Source: Catenulispora pinistramenti
Lineage (GTDB): Bacteria > Actinomycetota > Actinomycetes > Streptomycetales > Catenulisporaceae
DNA length: 42,277 nucleotides
Direction of reading: 5' to 3'
NCBI RefSeq assembly: GCF_018274385.1
Contig: NZ_JAAFYZ010000073.1
Location: 1 to 42,277 of the forward strand
Positions 9,887 to 18,326 of the stretch are shown in pieces. Both the position numbers and the translations under genes were made by a program. The stretch's first letter is position 1, and each line of letters starts with the position of its first letter. A model generated the notes under the pieces. It had not been told where the DNA came from and searched no databases. It was given only the letters and a program-made list of their open reading frames with translations.

Positions 9887-10997
9887 CGAGCTTGGCCAGC
9901 TGCTTCGGATCCCGCTGCCAGTCCTTCGCTACCTTCACGTGCAGGTCCAGGAACACCGGCGTGCCGAGCAGCGCCTCGATCTGCTGCCGAGCCCGCGAGC
10001 CGACCTCGCGCAGCCGCTCGCCGCCATGGCCGATGACGATCGCCTTCTGACTGGGGCGCTCCACATACAGCGTGGCGTGCACGTCCAGCAGCGGCCGGTC
10101 GGCGGGCCGGTCCTCGCGCAGCGTCATCTCCTCGACGGTGACGGCCAGCGAGTGCGGCAGCTCGTCGCGCACGCCCTCCAGCGCGGCCTCCCGGACCAGC
10201 TCGCCGACCATGACCTCCTCCGGCTCGTCGGTCAGCTCACCGCCCGGGTACAGCGGCGGCGACTCCGGGAGCTGCTTCACCAGCAGGTCCTCCAGCAGCT
10301 GGATCTGCTGGTCGCGGACCGCCGAGACCGGGATCACCTCGGCCCACTCCACGCCGACCTCGCGGCCCAGCTCGACCAGGGCCAGCAGCTGCTCGGCGAT
10401 CTGCTCCTTGGAGGCCTTGTCGGTCTTGGTGAGGATGGCGATCTTCGGGGTGCGCCGGACCTCGGCCAGCTCGGCGGCGATGTACCGGTCGCCGGGGCCG
10501 ATCTTCTCGTCGGCCGGCACGCAGAACCCGATGACGTCCACCTCGGCCCAGGTGGCGCGCACCTCGTCGTTGAGCCGGGCGCCGAGCAGGGTGCGCGGCT
10601 TGTGCAGGCCGGGGGTGTCGACCAGGACCAGCTGCGCGTCGTCGCGGTGCACGATGCCGCGCACGGTGTGCCGGGTGGTCTGCGGCCGGCCGGAGGTGAT
10701 CGCCACCTTCGCACCGACCACCGAGTTGGTCAGCGTGGACTTGCCGGCGTTGGGCCGGCCGACGAAGCAGGCGAAGCCGGCGCGGAAGTCGTCCGGGAAC
10801 TCGTGGCGGGGCGGGGAGTCGTCACGGACGCCGCGGCCGTAGGCGGTCGGCGCCGGCTCCGAATCCCGGACCTGGTCGGTCGTGACGCGCTTCTCGGCGA
10901 GCTTCTGGCTGCGCTTGACGCGCTCGGCCTTCTTCTTCGCCGCCTCGGCGTTGGCCGCCTGGCGGGACCGCGATCGTCCACTTCCGCTGCTCGTCAT
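9879..10997 (-). CDS. era: GTPase Era
   Basis: A GTPase that binds the 3' end of 16S rRNA during 30S maturation. The 372-aa protein has an unusual ~70-residue basic Ala/Lys/Arg N-terminal extension. The G domain follows with G1 GRPNAGKS (80-87), a switch region RPQTTRHT, G3 DTPGL and G4 TKTD. The C-terminal KH domain has VIGHGGERLREVG. ATG 10997 is chosen because GGGAGA lies 9 nt upstream; the ATG at 11006 is too close to that site. It forms a unit with the cytidine-deaminase-like gene, 36 bp upstream. A stop-codon repeat array sits at its 3' end. Confidence 0.97.
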   Translation of the reverse strand: MTSSGSGRSRSRQAANAEAAKKKAERVKRSQKLAEKRVTTDQVRDSEPAPTAYGRGVRDDSPPRHEFPDDFRAGFACFVGRPNAGKSTLTNSVVGAKVAITSGRPQTTRHTVRGIVHRDDAQLVLVDTPGLHKPRTLLGARLNDEVRATWAEVDVIGFCVPADEKIGPGDRYIAAELAEVRRTPKIAILTKTDKASKEQIAEQLLALVELGREVGVEWAEVIPVSAVRDQQIQLLEDLLVKQLPESPPLYPGGELTDEPEEVMVGELVREAALEGVRDELPHSLAVTVEEMTLREDRPADRPLLDVHATLYVERPSQKAIVIGHGGERLREVGSRARQQIEALLGTPVFLDLHVKVAKDWQRDPKQLAKLGF

Positions 10998-11033
10998 GGG
11001 GACCATTCTCCCTTACTCGGGACGGTCCGCCGC

Positions 11034-11363
11034 TCAGAGCTTCGGATCGGCCAGGAACAGCCGCGGCGGGGTGCCCGAACCCTTCAGGTCGGCGACCACG
11101 TCCAGGTCCTCCTGCCGGAACCCCTTATCCGCGCTGACCAGCACCGCGGCCTCCAGCGACTTGGCTCCGCCGACCACCGCCATCGCGACCGCGGCCTGGA
11201 GCGCCGAGAGCTGCAACGCCGGCAGCTCCACGGTGGTCGCCACGTAGGTGCGGCCGGTGTCGTCACGGACCGCCGCCCCCTCGGCCGCGCCGTTGCGGGC
11301 CCGCTGGGCCTTGGCGAGGGTGTGCAGCTTGGCGTTCTCGGGGTCCAGCTGGGTGTCAGTCAT
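11034..11363 (-). CDS. Cytidine deaminase-like protein lacking zinc motifs
   Basis: 109 aa. Actinobacteria commonly carry a short protein annotated as cytidine deaminase between corC and era, and TYVATTVELPALQLSALQAAVAMAV matches the N-terminal half of the deaminase fold (the substrate-side AxxYxPYS-like region and first helix). However, neither the H-A-E zinc/catalytic motif nor the P-C-x-x-C motif is present, and there is no Cys at all. It is therefore unlikely to deaminate cytidine and may be a structural or regulatory derivative. ATG 11363 has no strong RBS. It is followed by era on the same strand. Confidence 0.8.
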   Translation of the reverse strand: MTDTQLDPENAKLHTLAKAQRARNGAAEGAAVRDDTGRTYVATTVELPALQLSALQAAVAMAVVGGAKSLEAAVLVSADKGFRQEDLDVVADLKGSGTPPRLFLADPKL

Positions 11364-11385
11364 GGCACAACGCTATCGAAAACGC

Positions 11386-11418
11386 AGAAGGCCCCGGATA
11401 TCTGTCCCGGGGCCTTCT
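11386..11418 (-). terminator. tRNA-Gly terminator
   Basis: Twelve-base perfect arms AGAAGGCCCCGG/CCGGGGCCTTCT around 9 nt, 9 bp after the tRNA 3' end. On the minus strand GCGTTTTC follows. CTTTT follows on the plus strand too, so it may be bidirectional. Confidence 0.8.
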
Positions 11419-11426
11419 TTTCGCTG

Positions 11427-11499
11427 AGCGGATGACGAGATTCGAACTCGCGACCCTCACCTTGGCAAGGTGATGCTCTACCAACTGAGCCACATCCGC
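11427..11499 (-). tRNA. tRNA-Gly (anticodon GCC)
   Basis: A 73-nt cloverleaf: acceptor GCGGATG/CATCCGC with discriminator U, D-loop GCTCAGTTGGTAGAGC, anticodon arm TCACC-TTGCCAA-GGTGA with GCC, and T-arm with GGTTCGAATCTC-type sequence (GAGTTCGAATCTC here). CCA is not encoded. It is followed by a strong terminator. Confidence 0.97.
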
Positions 11500-11610
11500 A
11501 TTCGCCGACCGGGTTTCCCCGGCGACGAGGAAAACTATAGCCCATGTGCGGAGTGGGTTCGCCACCTGGTTACCCGGACGTGTCAGGCGTCGCCTAAGGC
11601 ATCGGGCCGG

Positions 11611-11692
11611 GTATCAGGTCAGGTATCACGTCAGGCACTTGCCCGCACATCCGTCAGCATCACGTCAGGCATCAGGTCAGGCATCAGGTCAG
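11611..11692 (-). repeat. Stop-codon tandem array at corC (12-bp units)
   Basis: In the corC direction the units read TGACCTGATGCC and close variants: three contiguous (11657-11692) and two more (11611-11634) after a 22-bp interruption. The first unit contains corC's TGA stop. The 12-bp period keeps the TGAs of contiguous units in frame. Confidence 0.9.
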
Positions 11693-12966
11693 CCGTCACC
11701 CTGCGGAACCCGCTTCACCAACACGGTGCCGATCCGGCGCCGCCGGCCCTCCGCGGACTCCGCGGTCAGCCGCAGCCCCTCGACCTCGATCTGCGCGCCC
11801 GGGATCGGCACCACGCCCAGCCGCTTGGCCATCAGGCCGCCGACGGTCTCCACGTCGTCGTCCTCCAGGTCCACGCCGAACAGGTCGCCGAGCTCGTCCA
11901 CGCCCAGGCGCGCGGTGACCCGCGCCGCGTCCGGGGACAGCCGCTCCACCGAGGGCCGCTCCACGTCGTACTCGTCGGCGATCTCCCCGACGATCTCCTC
12001 CAGGATGTCCTCGATGGTGACCAGCCCGGCGGTGCCGCCGTACTCGTCGATCACCACGGCCAGGTGGATGTGCCCGGCCTGCATGTCCCGCAGCAGCTCG
12101 TCGGCGGGCTTGCTGTCCGGGATGCAGACCGGGTCGCGCATCGCCGACTCCACCAGCTCGGTGGTCTCCCCGCCGGGGTGCTCGTGGATCCGCCGGACCA
12201 GGTCCTTGAGATAGACGATGCCGACCACGTCGTCGGCGTTCTCGCCGACCACCGGGATCCGGGAGAAGCCGCTGCGCAGCGCCAGCGACAGGGCCTGGCG
12301 CAGGGTCTTGTGCCGCTCGATGAAGACCATGTCGGTGCGCGGCACCATCACCTCGCGCACCAGCGTGTCGCCGAGCTCGAAGACCGAGTGCACCATCCGG
12401 CGCTCGTCGTCCTCGATGACGCTGTTCGCCTCGGCCAGGTCGACCAGCGCGCGCAGCTCGGCCTCGGAGGCGAACGGGCCTTCGCGAAAGCCCCGGCCCG
12501 GGGTCACGGCGTTGCCGAGCATGATCAGCAGCTGCGCCAGCGGCCCCAGGACCTTGGTCAGCAGCGCCAGCGGGCCGGCGAAGCGCAGCGCCACCTTCAC
12601 CGAGTGCTGGCGGCCGATGGTCCGCGGCATCACGCCGATGAAGATGTAGGAGACGGCGATCATCACGCCGATCGCGGCGAGGCCGGCGCCCCAGACCGCG
12701 TCGACGCGCCGCATGAACAGCACGGTGACCAGCACCGTGGCCGCGATCTCGCAGCCCACCCGCAGCAGCAGGACCAGGTTCAGCACCCGGGCCGGGTCGT
12801 CGACCAGCTCCTTGAGCCGGGGCGAGCGCGGCACGCCCTCCTCGACCAGTTCGGCGGCCCGCACCCGGGAGACCCGGGACAGCGCGGCGTCCGCACAGGC
12901 GGAGACCCCCGCGACCGCGACCAGCACCACGACCGCGACGATCTCCCAGAACAGCAGGGCACTCAT
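11689..12966 (-). CDS. corC: CorC/HlyC-type CNNM-CBS membrane protein
   Basis: 425 aa. The N-terminal CNNM/DUF21 domain (about 1-145) has three to four hydrophobic helices. A CBS pair (about 205-325) follows, with VMVPRTDMVFI, GFSRIPVVGE and DEYGGTAGLVTIEDILEEIVG, the family hallmark. A C-terminal CorC_HlyC domain (about 340-420) completes it. Members are linked to magnesium/cobalt efflux and resistance. It is the last gene of phoH-ybeY-corC, 49 bp after ybeY. The common 'hemolysin' annotation is not supported by function. Confidence 0.93.
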   Translation of the reverse strand: MSALLFWEIVAVVVLVAVAGVSACADAALSRVSRVRAAELVEEGVPRSPRLKELVDDPARVLNLVLLLRVGCEIAATVLVTVLFMRRVDAVWGAGLAAIGVMIAVSYIFIGVMPRTIGRQHSVKVALRFAGPLALLTKVLGPLAQLLIMLGNAVTPGRGFREGPFASEAELRALVDLAEANSVIEDDERRMVHSVFELGDTLVREVMVPRTDMVFIERHKTLRQALSLALRSGFSRIPVVGENADDVVGIVYLKDLVRRIHEHPGGETTELVESAMRDPVCIPDSKPADELLRDMQAGHIHLAVVIDEYGGTAGLVTIEDILEEIVGEIADEYDVERPSVERLSPDAARVTARLGVDELGDLFGVDLEDDDVETVGGLMAKRLGVVPIPGAQIEVEGLRLTAESAEGRRRRIGTVLVKRVPQGDG

Positions 12967-13015
12967 CGGGCCACCCCGTGGCCCCGGCCAGTGCCCTGCC
13001 GATGTCTATGACCGC

Positions 13016-13495
13016 TCATCGAGCGCCTGACCTGGCCTTCCATCCTCGTAGCAGCTGTTTTTGGAGGCCGAACATCTCGGCCTCCTCCTCCGGCTCGGCG
13101 TGGTCGTAGCCCAGCAGGTGCAAGATCCCGTGCGTGGTGAGCAGCCGCAGCTCCTCGGCCGTGGCGTGGCCGGCGTCCTTGGCCTGCTTCTCGGCCACCT
13201 CCGGACACAGCACGACGTCCCCGAGCAGCCCGGGGACCGGCTCGTTGTCGTCCTCGGCCCGGGCCGGGCGCAGCTCGTCCATCGGGAAGGAGAGCACGTC
13301 GGTCGGGCCCGGCTCGTCCATCCACTGGATGTGCAGCTGCTCCATCGCGGCGGTGTCGACCAGCAGGATGGACAGCTCGGCCATCGGGTGGATGCCCATC
13401 TCACCGAGCACGTACCGGGCCACCCCGACCAGTTCCTCGGCGTCCACACCCTGCTCGGTGCCGTAGTCGGTCTCGTTGGCGATGTCGATCGACAT
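13016..13495 (-). CDS. ybeY: Endoribonuclease YbeY
   Basis: A zinc-dependent single-strand endoribonuclease needed for 16S rRNA 3'-end processing and ribosome quality control. In the 159-aa protein the UPF0054 signature [11 protein letters not shown] gives the three zinc ligands His122, His126 and His132. The upstream [10 protein letters not shown] and [10 protein letters not shown] are also diagnostic. It starts 5 bp after the phoH stop, indicating a tight operon and likely translational coupling. Confidence 0.97.
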   Translation of the reverse strand: MSIDIANETDYGTEQGVDAEELVGVARYVLGEMGIHPMAELSILLVDTAAMEQLHIQWMDEPGPTDVLSFPMDELRPARAEDDNEPVPGLLGDVVLCPEVAEKQAKDAGHATAEELRLLTTHGILHLLGYDHAEPEEEAEMFGLQKQLLRGWKARSGAR

Positions 13496-13500
13496 GGGGG

Positions 13501-14715
13501 TCAGTGCCTCTTCCTCTTGGCGTCCCCACCCCGGGCGTCGTACCGCCCGTACGCGTCGACGATGTCCCCCACCAATCGGTGCCGCACCACGTCGGCACTC
13601 GTCAGCTCGGCGAAATGGATGTCCTCCACACCGGACAGGATATTGCGCACCACCCGCAGCCCGGACTCGGTCCCCCCGGGCAGGTCGACCTGGGTCACGT
13701 CGCCGGTGACGACGATCCTGGAACCGAAGCCGAGGCGGGTGAGGAACATCTTCATCTGCTCGGGGGAGGTGTTCTGGGCCTCGTCGAGGATGATGAATGC
13801 GTCATTGAGGGTGCGGCCACGCATATATGCCAGTGGTGCCACCTCGATAACCCCGGCCGCCATCAACCGGGGAATGCTGTCCGGATCGATCATGTCGTGC
13901 AGCGCGTCGTACAACGGCCGCAGATACGGGTCGATCTTCTCGTACAGCGTCCCGGGCAGGAAGCCCAGCTTCTCCCCTGCCTCGACCGCGGGCCGGGTCA
14001 AAATGATGCGGTTGACCTGCTTGCTCTGCAGCGACTGCACCGCCTTGGCCATCGCCAGGTAGGTCTTGCCGGAGCCGGCGGGCCCGATGCCGAACACGAT
14101 CGTGTTGCGGTCGATGGCGTCGACGTAGTTCTTCTGGTTCAGCGTCTTGGGGCGGATGGTGCGGCCGCGGTTGCTCAGGATGTTCTGGGTCAGCACCTCG
14201 GCCGGGCGCTGCCCGTCGACGTCGGCCTCGCCGCTGCGCAGCATCTGGATCGAGCGCTCGACGCCGTCCTCGGTGAGCGGGGCGCCGGTGCGCAGCATCA
14301 GCAGCATCTCGCCGAAGAGCCGCTCCACCAGAGCGACCTCGCTCCGGCTGCCGGAGATGGTCACCTGGTTGCCGCGGGCGTGGATGTCGGCGCCCGGGAA
14401 GGCCTTCTCGATCACCCGCAGCAGGCCGTCGCCGGCCCCGAAGACGGAGACCAGGGGGTGTCCGGACGGTATTTCGATCTTGGCCTGGACGACGCCGGGG
14501 GCGACTTCCTCGGCGTCGGTGGCGCGCGCGGCGCCAGTGGAACCTGCCCCGGAGGCGGGCTTGGAGGACCCGGAGGACGCCCCTGCCCCGTTCGCCCCGG
14601 CGCGGCCGGCCCCGGCCGCCCTCCCGTTGCGGTCCGCGGCGGAGGACTGGCGGCCCTTGCCCGAGCGCGGTGCGGTGTTGTCTGCCATAGGAACGGCCAT
14701 ACGGCCTTTGATCAC
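13501..14715 (-). CDS. phoH: PhoH-like ATPase
   Basis: Cytoplasmic PhoH-family P-loop NTPase, about 404 aa. A low-complexity Gly/Ala/Ser N-terminus (to ~80) precedes a KH-like segment, then Walker [11 protein letters not shown], Walker [11 protein letters not shown], and sensor [14 protein letters not shown]. Co-localisation with YbeY is conserved across bacteria and suggests a joint RNA-processing role. GTG 14715 is chosen because GGAG lies 8 nt upstream; ATG 14700 and ATG 14688 are in-frame alternatives. It diverges from the VWA gene. A TAGCAT box stands 18 nt before the GTG. Confidence 0.95.
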   Translation of the reverse strand: MIKGRMAVPMADNTAPRSGKGRQSSAADRNGRAAGAGRAGANGAGASSGSSKPASGAGSTGAARATDAEEVAPGVVQAKIEIPSGHPLVSVFGAGDGLLRVIEKAFPGADIHARGNQVTISGSRSEVALVERLFGEMLLMLRTGAPLTEDGVERSIQMLRSGEADVDGQRPAEVLTQNILSNRGRTIRPKTLNQKNYVDAIDRNTIVFGIGPAGSGKTYLAMAKAVQSLQSKQVNRIILTRPAVEAGEKLGFLPGTLYEKIDPYLRPLYDALHDMIDPDSIPRLMAAGVIEVAPLAYMRGRTLNDAFIILDEAQNTSPEQMKMFLTRLGFGSRIVVTGDVTQVDLPGGTESGLRVVRNILSGVEDIHFAELTSADVVRHRLVGDIVDAYGRYDARGGDAKRKRH

Positions 14716-14824
14716 TCTCCTGTCTCCGTGGTGGTTCCATGCTAGCCCGCACCCCCGCGACCAGGGCGGGAGATTTTGCCCCGGCGCCCTTTTCGTCATC
14801 CTGACGCTATGCTAATCTCGAATC

Positions 14825-14847
14825 GTTATCGTCAGATGGACGATAAC
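14825..14847 (+). promoter_or_regulatory. 9-bp perfect dyad upstream of the VWA gene
   Basis: GTTATCGTC and its exact complement GACGATAAC flank AGATG, 31 bp before ATG 14878 and just after a TATGCT box at 14806-14811. Position and symmetry suit a repressor operator (TetR/GntR-like). As RNA it would be a hairpin in the 5' UTR. Confidence 0.55.
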
Positions 14848-14877
14848 AACGGGACGACGCGTGAGAAGGCGATGGGG

Positions 14878-16053
14878 ATGGGTAGCGGACGCTGGGACTA
14901 CGACGCATACGAGGCGGCTGAGGCCTACCGCAGGGCGAACGGCCGCAGCGCCTTCGACTACAACGACCGGGTGCTCAGCCGCACCCCGCGCAACCAGTGG
15001 CGCGCGCACCCCGACCTGGAGCCCTACGGCGTCGGCGTCCGGGAGAGCCGGGACAGCGCCGAGCACCCGACCTCGCTGGCGATCTCGGTCCTGTTCGACG
15101 TCACCGGCTCCATGGGCGGGGTCCCCCGGGTGCTCCAGACCAAGCTCGCCGACCTGCACGGCCTGCTGCTGCGCAAGGGCTACGTGGACCACCCGCAGAT
15201 CCTGTTCGGGGCGATCGGCGACGCCTACTCCGACCGGGTGCCCCTGCAGGTCGGACAGTTCGAGTCCGACAACCGCATGGACGACCAGCTCGGCGACATC
15301 GTCCTGGAGGGCGGCGGCGGGGGCCAGATGCGCGAGTCGTACGAGCTGGCGATGTACTTCATGGCCCACCACACCTCGCTGGACTGCCACGAGAAGCGCG
15401 GCAAGCGCGGCTACCTGTTCATCATCGGCGATGAGATGCCCTACCCGAACGTGAACCCGCAGCAGGTGTCGCGGGTGCTCGGGCACCGCCTCGACGGCCC
15501 GGGAGGCGCCGGCCGCCCCAGCCACCCCGGCCGCCCCGGCGAGTGGCCCGGCGGGCACCTCGGGCGCGGCGGCTTCCCGACCACCCCGATCGAGGACGTG
15601 GTCCGCGACCTGACCCGCAAGTTCGACGTCTACTACATCCTCCCGGAGGGCTCCTCCTACGTCGGCAACGACGAGGTCCTCGGCGCCTGGCGCGCGCTGC
15701 TCGGCCAGAACGTCATCCAGCTCGACGACCTGGACGCGGTCTGCGAGACCATCGCGCTCACCATCGGCCTGGCCGAGGACCGCATCGACCTGGACGGCGG
15801 CTTGGAGGACCTGCGCGAGGTGGGCTCCGGGGCGGGACGCTCCGTGCAACGCGCGCTGGGCGAGCTGGACACGCACCACGGCACCCGGCGCGACCGGCGG
15901 GGTGATCCGCGGGGCGACCAACGAGGTGACCAGCGGGGCGACCGACGCGGCAGCCGCGCCACCCACGACCCGGACGTCCGCTTCCTGCGCGCGCAAGGCG
16001 TCGGCTACACGTACGACTCCGGATACGACAACCGCCCCGAAAGCCGCTGGTAA
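14878..16053 (+). CDS. VWA-domain protein
   Basis: 391 aa. The N-terminus (MGSGRWDYDAYEAAEAYRRA) is followed by a von Willebrand A fold (about 65-310) with MIDAS DVTGSMGG, a GDAYSDR segment, an acidic Gly-rich loop LEGGGGGQMRESYELA and IIGDEMPYPN. A Gly/Pro/Arg-rich insert lies at about 203-225, and the C-terminus has an Arg/Gly/Asp-rich repeat (about 340-358) before the final YTYDSGYDN. ATG 14878 is chosen because GAGAAGG lies 8 nt upstream; ATGs at 14872, 14836 and 14809 are alternatives, the last two before the dyad arm ends. The next gene, a PurA paralogue, begins 15 bp later, so the two form an operon. VWA domains usually scaffold metal-dependent protein contacts. The function is unknown. 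Confidence 0.85.
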   Translation: MGSGRWDYDAYEAAEAYRRANGRSAFDYNDRVLSRTPRNQWRAHPDLEPYGVGVRESRDSAEHPTSLAISVLFDVTGSMGGVPRVLQTKLADLHGLLLRKGYVDHPQILFGAIGDAYSDRVPLQVGQFESDNRMDDQLGDIVLEGGGGGQMRESYELAMYFMAHHTSLDCHEKRGKRGYLFIIGDEMPYPNVNPQQVSRVLGHRLDGPGGAGRPSHPGRPGEWPGGHLGRGGFPTTPIEDVVRDLTRKFDVYYILPEGSSYVGNDEVLGAWRALLGQNVIQLDDLDAVCETIALTIGLAEDRIDLDGGLEDLREVGSGAGRSVQRALGELDTHHGTRRDRRGDPRGDQRGDQRGDRRGSRATHDPDVRFLRAQGVGYTYDSGYDNRPESRW

Positions 16054-16068
16054 GAGAGCACTTGTTCA

Positions 16069-17439
16069 ATGGACTTGATCGGCATGAAGCACGCGATCGT
16101 GGTGGACCTCGGCTACGGCGACGCCGGCAAAGGCTCGACCGTGGACTGGCTCTGCTCCCCCGCCCGCTCCGAGTCCCGCGCCGAGACGCGGTTTCGCCAT
16201 GAGGCACAGATCCGCGCGGTCGTCCGCTTCAACGGCGGCGCCCAGGCCGGCCACAACGTGGTCACCCCCGAAGGCCGCCACCACACCTTCGCGCAGTTCG
16301 GCGCCGGCACCCTGCACGGCGTGCCCACGCACCTGTCCCGCTTCATGCTCGTCGAGCCGTTCGCCCTGGCCGCCGAGGCCGCGCACCTGGCCGCACTCGG
16401 CGTCCCCAACCCGTTCGCCCTGCTGTCGGCGGACTCCCGCGCGCTCATCACCACCCCCTACCACCGTGCCGCGAACCGCGTGCGCGAGTCCGCCCGAGAC
16501 CGCACCCCCGGGTCGACCCGCCACGGCACCTGCGGCATGGGGATCGGCGAGACGGTCTCCTTCTCCCTGGCCGTCTCGCCGGATAAGCCTGCGCGCGTCG
16601 GGGACTGCCGGGACCGCGGCACCCTCATCAGGAAGCTGACGGCCCTGCGCGACCGGATCGCGGCCGATCTGGAGCTGTCCGGACTGCACCTGCCCGCCGA
16701 CCTGCCGAGCCCGGAGTTCTGCGCGGACGTGTACCAGGCGTTCGCGCAGCGCGTACGGATCGTGGACGAGGAGGACAGCGGCTATCTCGCCGCACTGCTG
16801 GAATCAGGCCCCTGCGTCTTCGAGGGCGCCCAAGGCGTCCTGCTCGACGAGTGGTACGGCTTCCACCCGCACACCACCTGGTCGACGACCACCTTCGCCA
16901 ACGCCGAGGCGCTGCTGAAAGAGTCCGGCCAGGCACCCGACACCGCGCTACGCCTCGGCGTGGTCCGCACCTACAGCACCCGGCACGGCGCCGGACCGTT
17001 CGTCTCCGAAGACGCGTCCCTGACCCCGATGCTGCCGGAACCGCACAACGAGACCGGAACGTGGCAGGGGGCGTTCCGGATCGGCCACTTCGACGCGGTG
17101 GCACATCGCTACGCGCTAGACGTGTGCGGCGGCGCCGACGCATTGGTGGTCACCCACGCCGACGCCGAGCCGACCGCCCGGCGCCTGTGCCGGGCCTACC
17201 AGGCCGCCGCCGACGTCCCGGCGATGGAGAAGCTGCCCCGCAGCCTGATCCCCGACCTGGACTACCAACGGCTGCTCACCAAGACCGTGTCCCGCTGCAC
17301 GCCGGTCTACGAGGACGGCCCACAGGACCCACGCGACTGGCCGGACGCCATCGGCGAGGCGCTGGGAACGCCGGTCGGCGTGGTCTCCAGCGGGCCGACT
17401 TGGCGGGACAAGGCCGCGCGCCTGCCCTGCGCGAAATAG
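16069..17439 (+). CDS. Adenylosuccinate synthetase-like paralogue with altered active site
   Basis: 456 aa of the PurA fold. Canonical PurA condenses IMP and Asp using GTP. Retained here: the P-loop GYGDAGKGSTVD (PurA GDEGKGK), GGAQAGHNVV (PurA NAGHT), FEGAQGVLLD, and VVRTYSTRHGAGPF (PurA K-AYTTRVGxGPF). Changed: the aspartate loop TTGRxRR becomes NETGTWQGAFRIGHFD, the guanine-contact TKLD becomes THAD, and TGRGIGP becomes CGMGIGE. This suggests a different substrate pair rather than purine biosynthesis. ATG 16069 is chosen, with AAGAGAG about 12 nt upstream; ATG 16084 is possible. It forms an operon with the VWA gene. Confidence 0.85.
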   Translation: MDLIGMKHAIVVDLGYGDAGKGSTVDWLCSPARSESRAETRFRHEAQIRAVVRFNGGAQAGHNVVTPEGRHHTFAQFGAGTLHGVPTHLSRFMLVEPFALAAEAAHLAALGVPNPFALLSADSRALITTPYHRAANRVRESARDRTPGSTRHGTCGMGIGETVSFSLAVSPDKPARVGDCRDRGTLIRKLTALRDRIAADLELSGLHLPADLPSPEFCADVYQAFAQRVRIVDEEDSGYLAALLESGPCVFEGAQGVLLDEWYGFHPHTTWSTTTFANAEALLKESGQAPDTALRLGVVRTYSTRHGAGPFVSEDASLTPMLPEPHNETGTWQGAFRIGHFDAVAHRYALDVCGGADALVVTHADAEPTARRLCRAYQAAADVPAMEKLPRSLIPDLDYQRLLTKTVSRCTPVYEDGPQDPRDWPDAIGEALGTPVGVVSSGPTWRDKAARLPCAK

Positions 17440-17784
17440 TGCGGCGCGGGGCTGGCGCGCGGGGCTGCGGCGCGGGGAGGGCGCGGGCTGCGGAACGGCG
17501 CTGCGCGGGCGCGGGCTGGTAGGGGCGCTATGGCTTGGCTTGTTTGGGGTTCGGGTCTTTTTGGACGAGGCTGGGGCTTGCGGGCCGGGTTGCGATTGGG
17601 TTGTGGGTTGAAAGGCGATTTTTACGGCCTTCGGTCATAGTTGTGCCGGTTCGGGGTTCGGGTCGGCGGGTTTGTTTGTCGGCTGCCGGTTTACGCGTTC
17701 ACAACCCCGCCGCACCTCAGGCCTCTTCAACTCCAGCAAGTCCGGGCAAGGACAAGATCAACAGCAAAGTCAAGATCAAGAGCT

Positions 17785-18042
17785 AGCCGGAAAATGAGGG
17801 TGACCCAGGGCACCATGAAATGGCCCGGCCTCCCAGGCGATGTTGGTGCAGATGGCAGTCAAGGATCCGTGCCGTCGCGTGAAGCTTCGGGTTCAGTTCG
17901 CGAACCGCTCCGATATCGCTGCGTCGGCTCAGTGTTCGCAGGATCATGACGAGCGGGGCGAGGTGAGCCGTCAGCGACGTTGACAGCACCTCTCGGGGTC
18001 ATTTTCGCGCCGACACGACGGCGCTGCAACGCGCCAGACCAC
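17785..18042 (+). other. 258-bp insert in the left arm, no clear gene
   Basis: Absent from the right arm. A minus-strand frame (17989-17783, 68 codons) contains VMILRTLSRRSDIGAVREL and NPKLHATARILDCHL, but it lacks an RBS and has weaker GC bias at third positions than real genes here. It could be a decayed fragment of a mobile-element or foreign gene. No family is recognised. Confidence 0.4.
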
Positions 18043-18154
18043 TGTGATGAAGAGCCGGGCCTCCGGCGGGCCTCGGCAACCTCAGGGAAACTAGCGCCGC
18101 TCCATCGGGTGGCCGATCTAGTCTCAGCGGCGGCGGTCCCTGAGGTGGTGCGGT

Positions 18155-18326
18155 CCGTTCCCCACGGTCGCGTCGTCAGCCCGATGGGTACAGCACCGGT
18201 GTCCGGGGGTAAAGTCCGCGCGCTTGCGGTTGGGTGCCTGAGCTGCGGTTTCGTGAAGCGCGAACTTGACCCCCGGCCACCGGCACTGTAGGCGAAGCCC
18301 TGCCGACGCGACCGAGGGGAACGAAC
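18155..18326 (+). repeat. Long imperfect palindrome inside block B
   Basis: The left half (CGTTCCCCACGGTCGCGTCG ... CCGGGGGTAAAGTCCGCG) is the inverted counterpart of the right half (CGCGAACTTGACCCCCGG ... CGACCGAGGGGAACG). Arms are about 70 nt with scattered mismatches, and a CGCGCTT/AAGCGCG pair lies near the loop. The same palindrome is present in the right copy (19262-19433). A transcript could form a large hairpin. Confidence 0.75.

Noticed and set aside
9800..10036. A 78-codon plus-strand frame with GGGAGGGG upstream, overlapping the era 3' end
   Set aside because: The RBS is good, but the product is Arg/Ala/Pro-rich with no family resemblance and lies antisense to era; coding not supported.
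15890..15945. Four RGD tripeptides in the VWA protein tail
   Set aside because: They result from an Arg/Gly/Asp/Gln repeat in a disordered tail; integrin-like adhesion is not suggested by anything else.
17783..17989. 68-codon minus-strand frame in the 258-bp insert as a transposase
   Set aside because: No transposase motif or catalytic triad is visible and it has no RBS; it is described only as an unidentified fragment.
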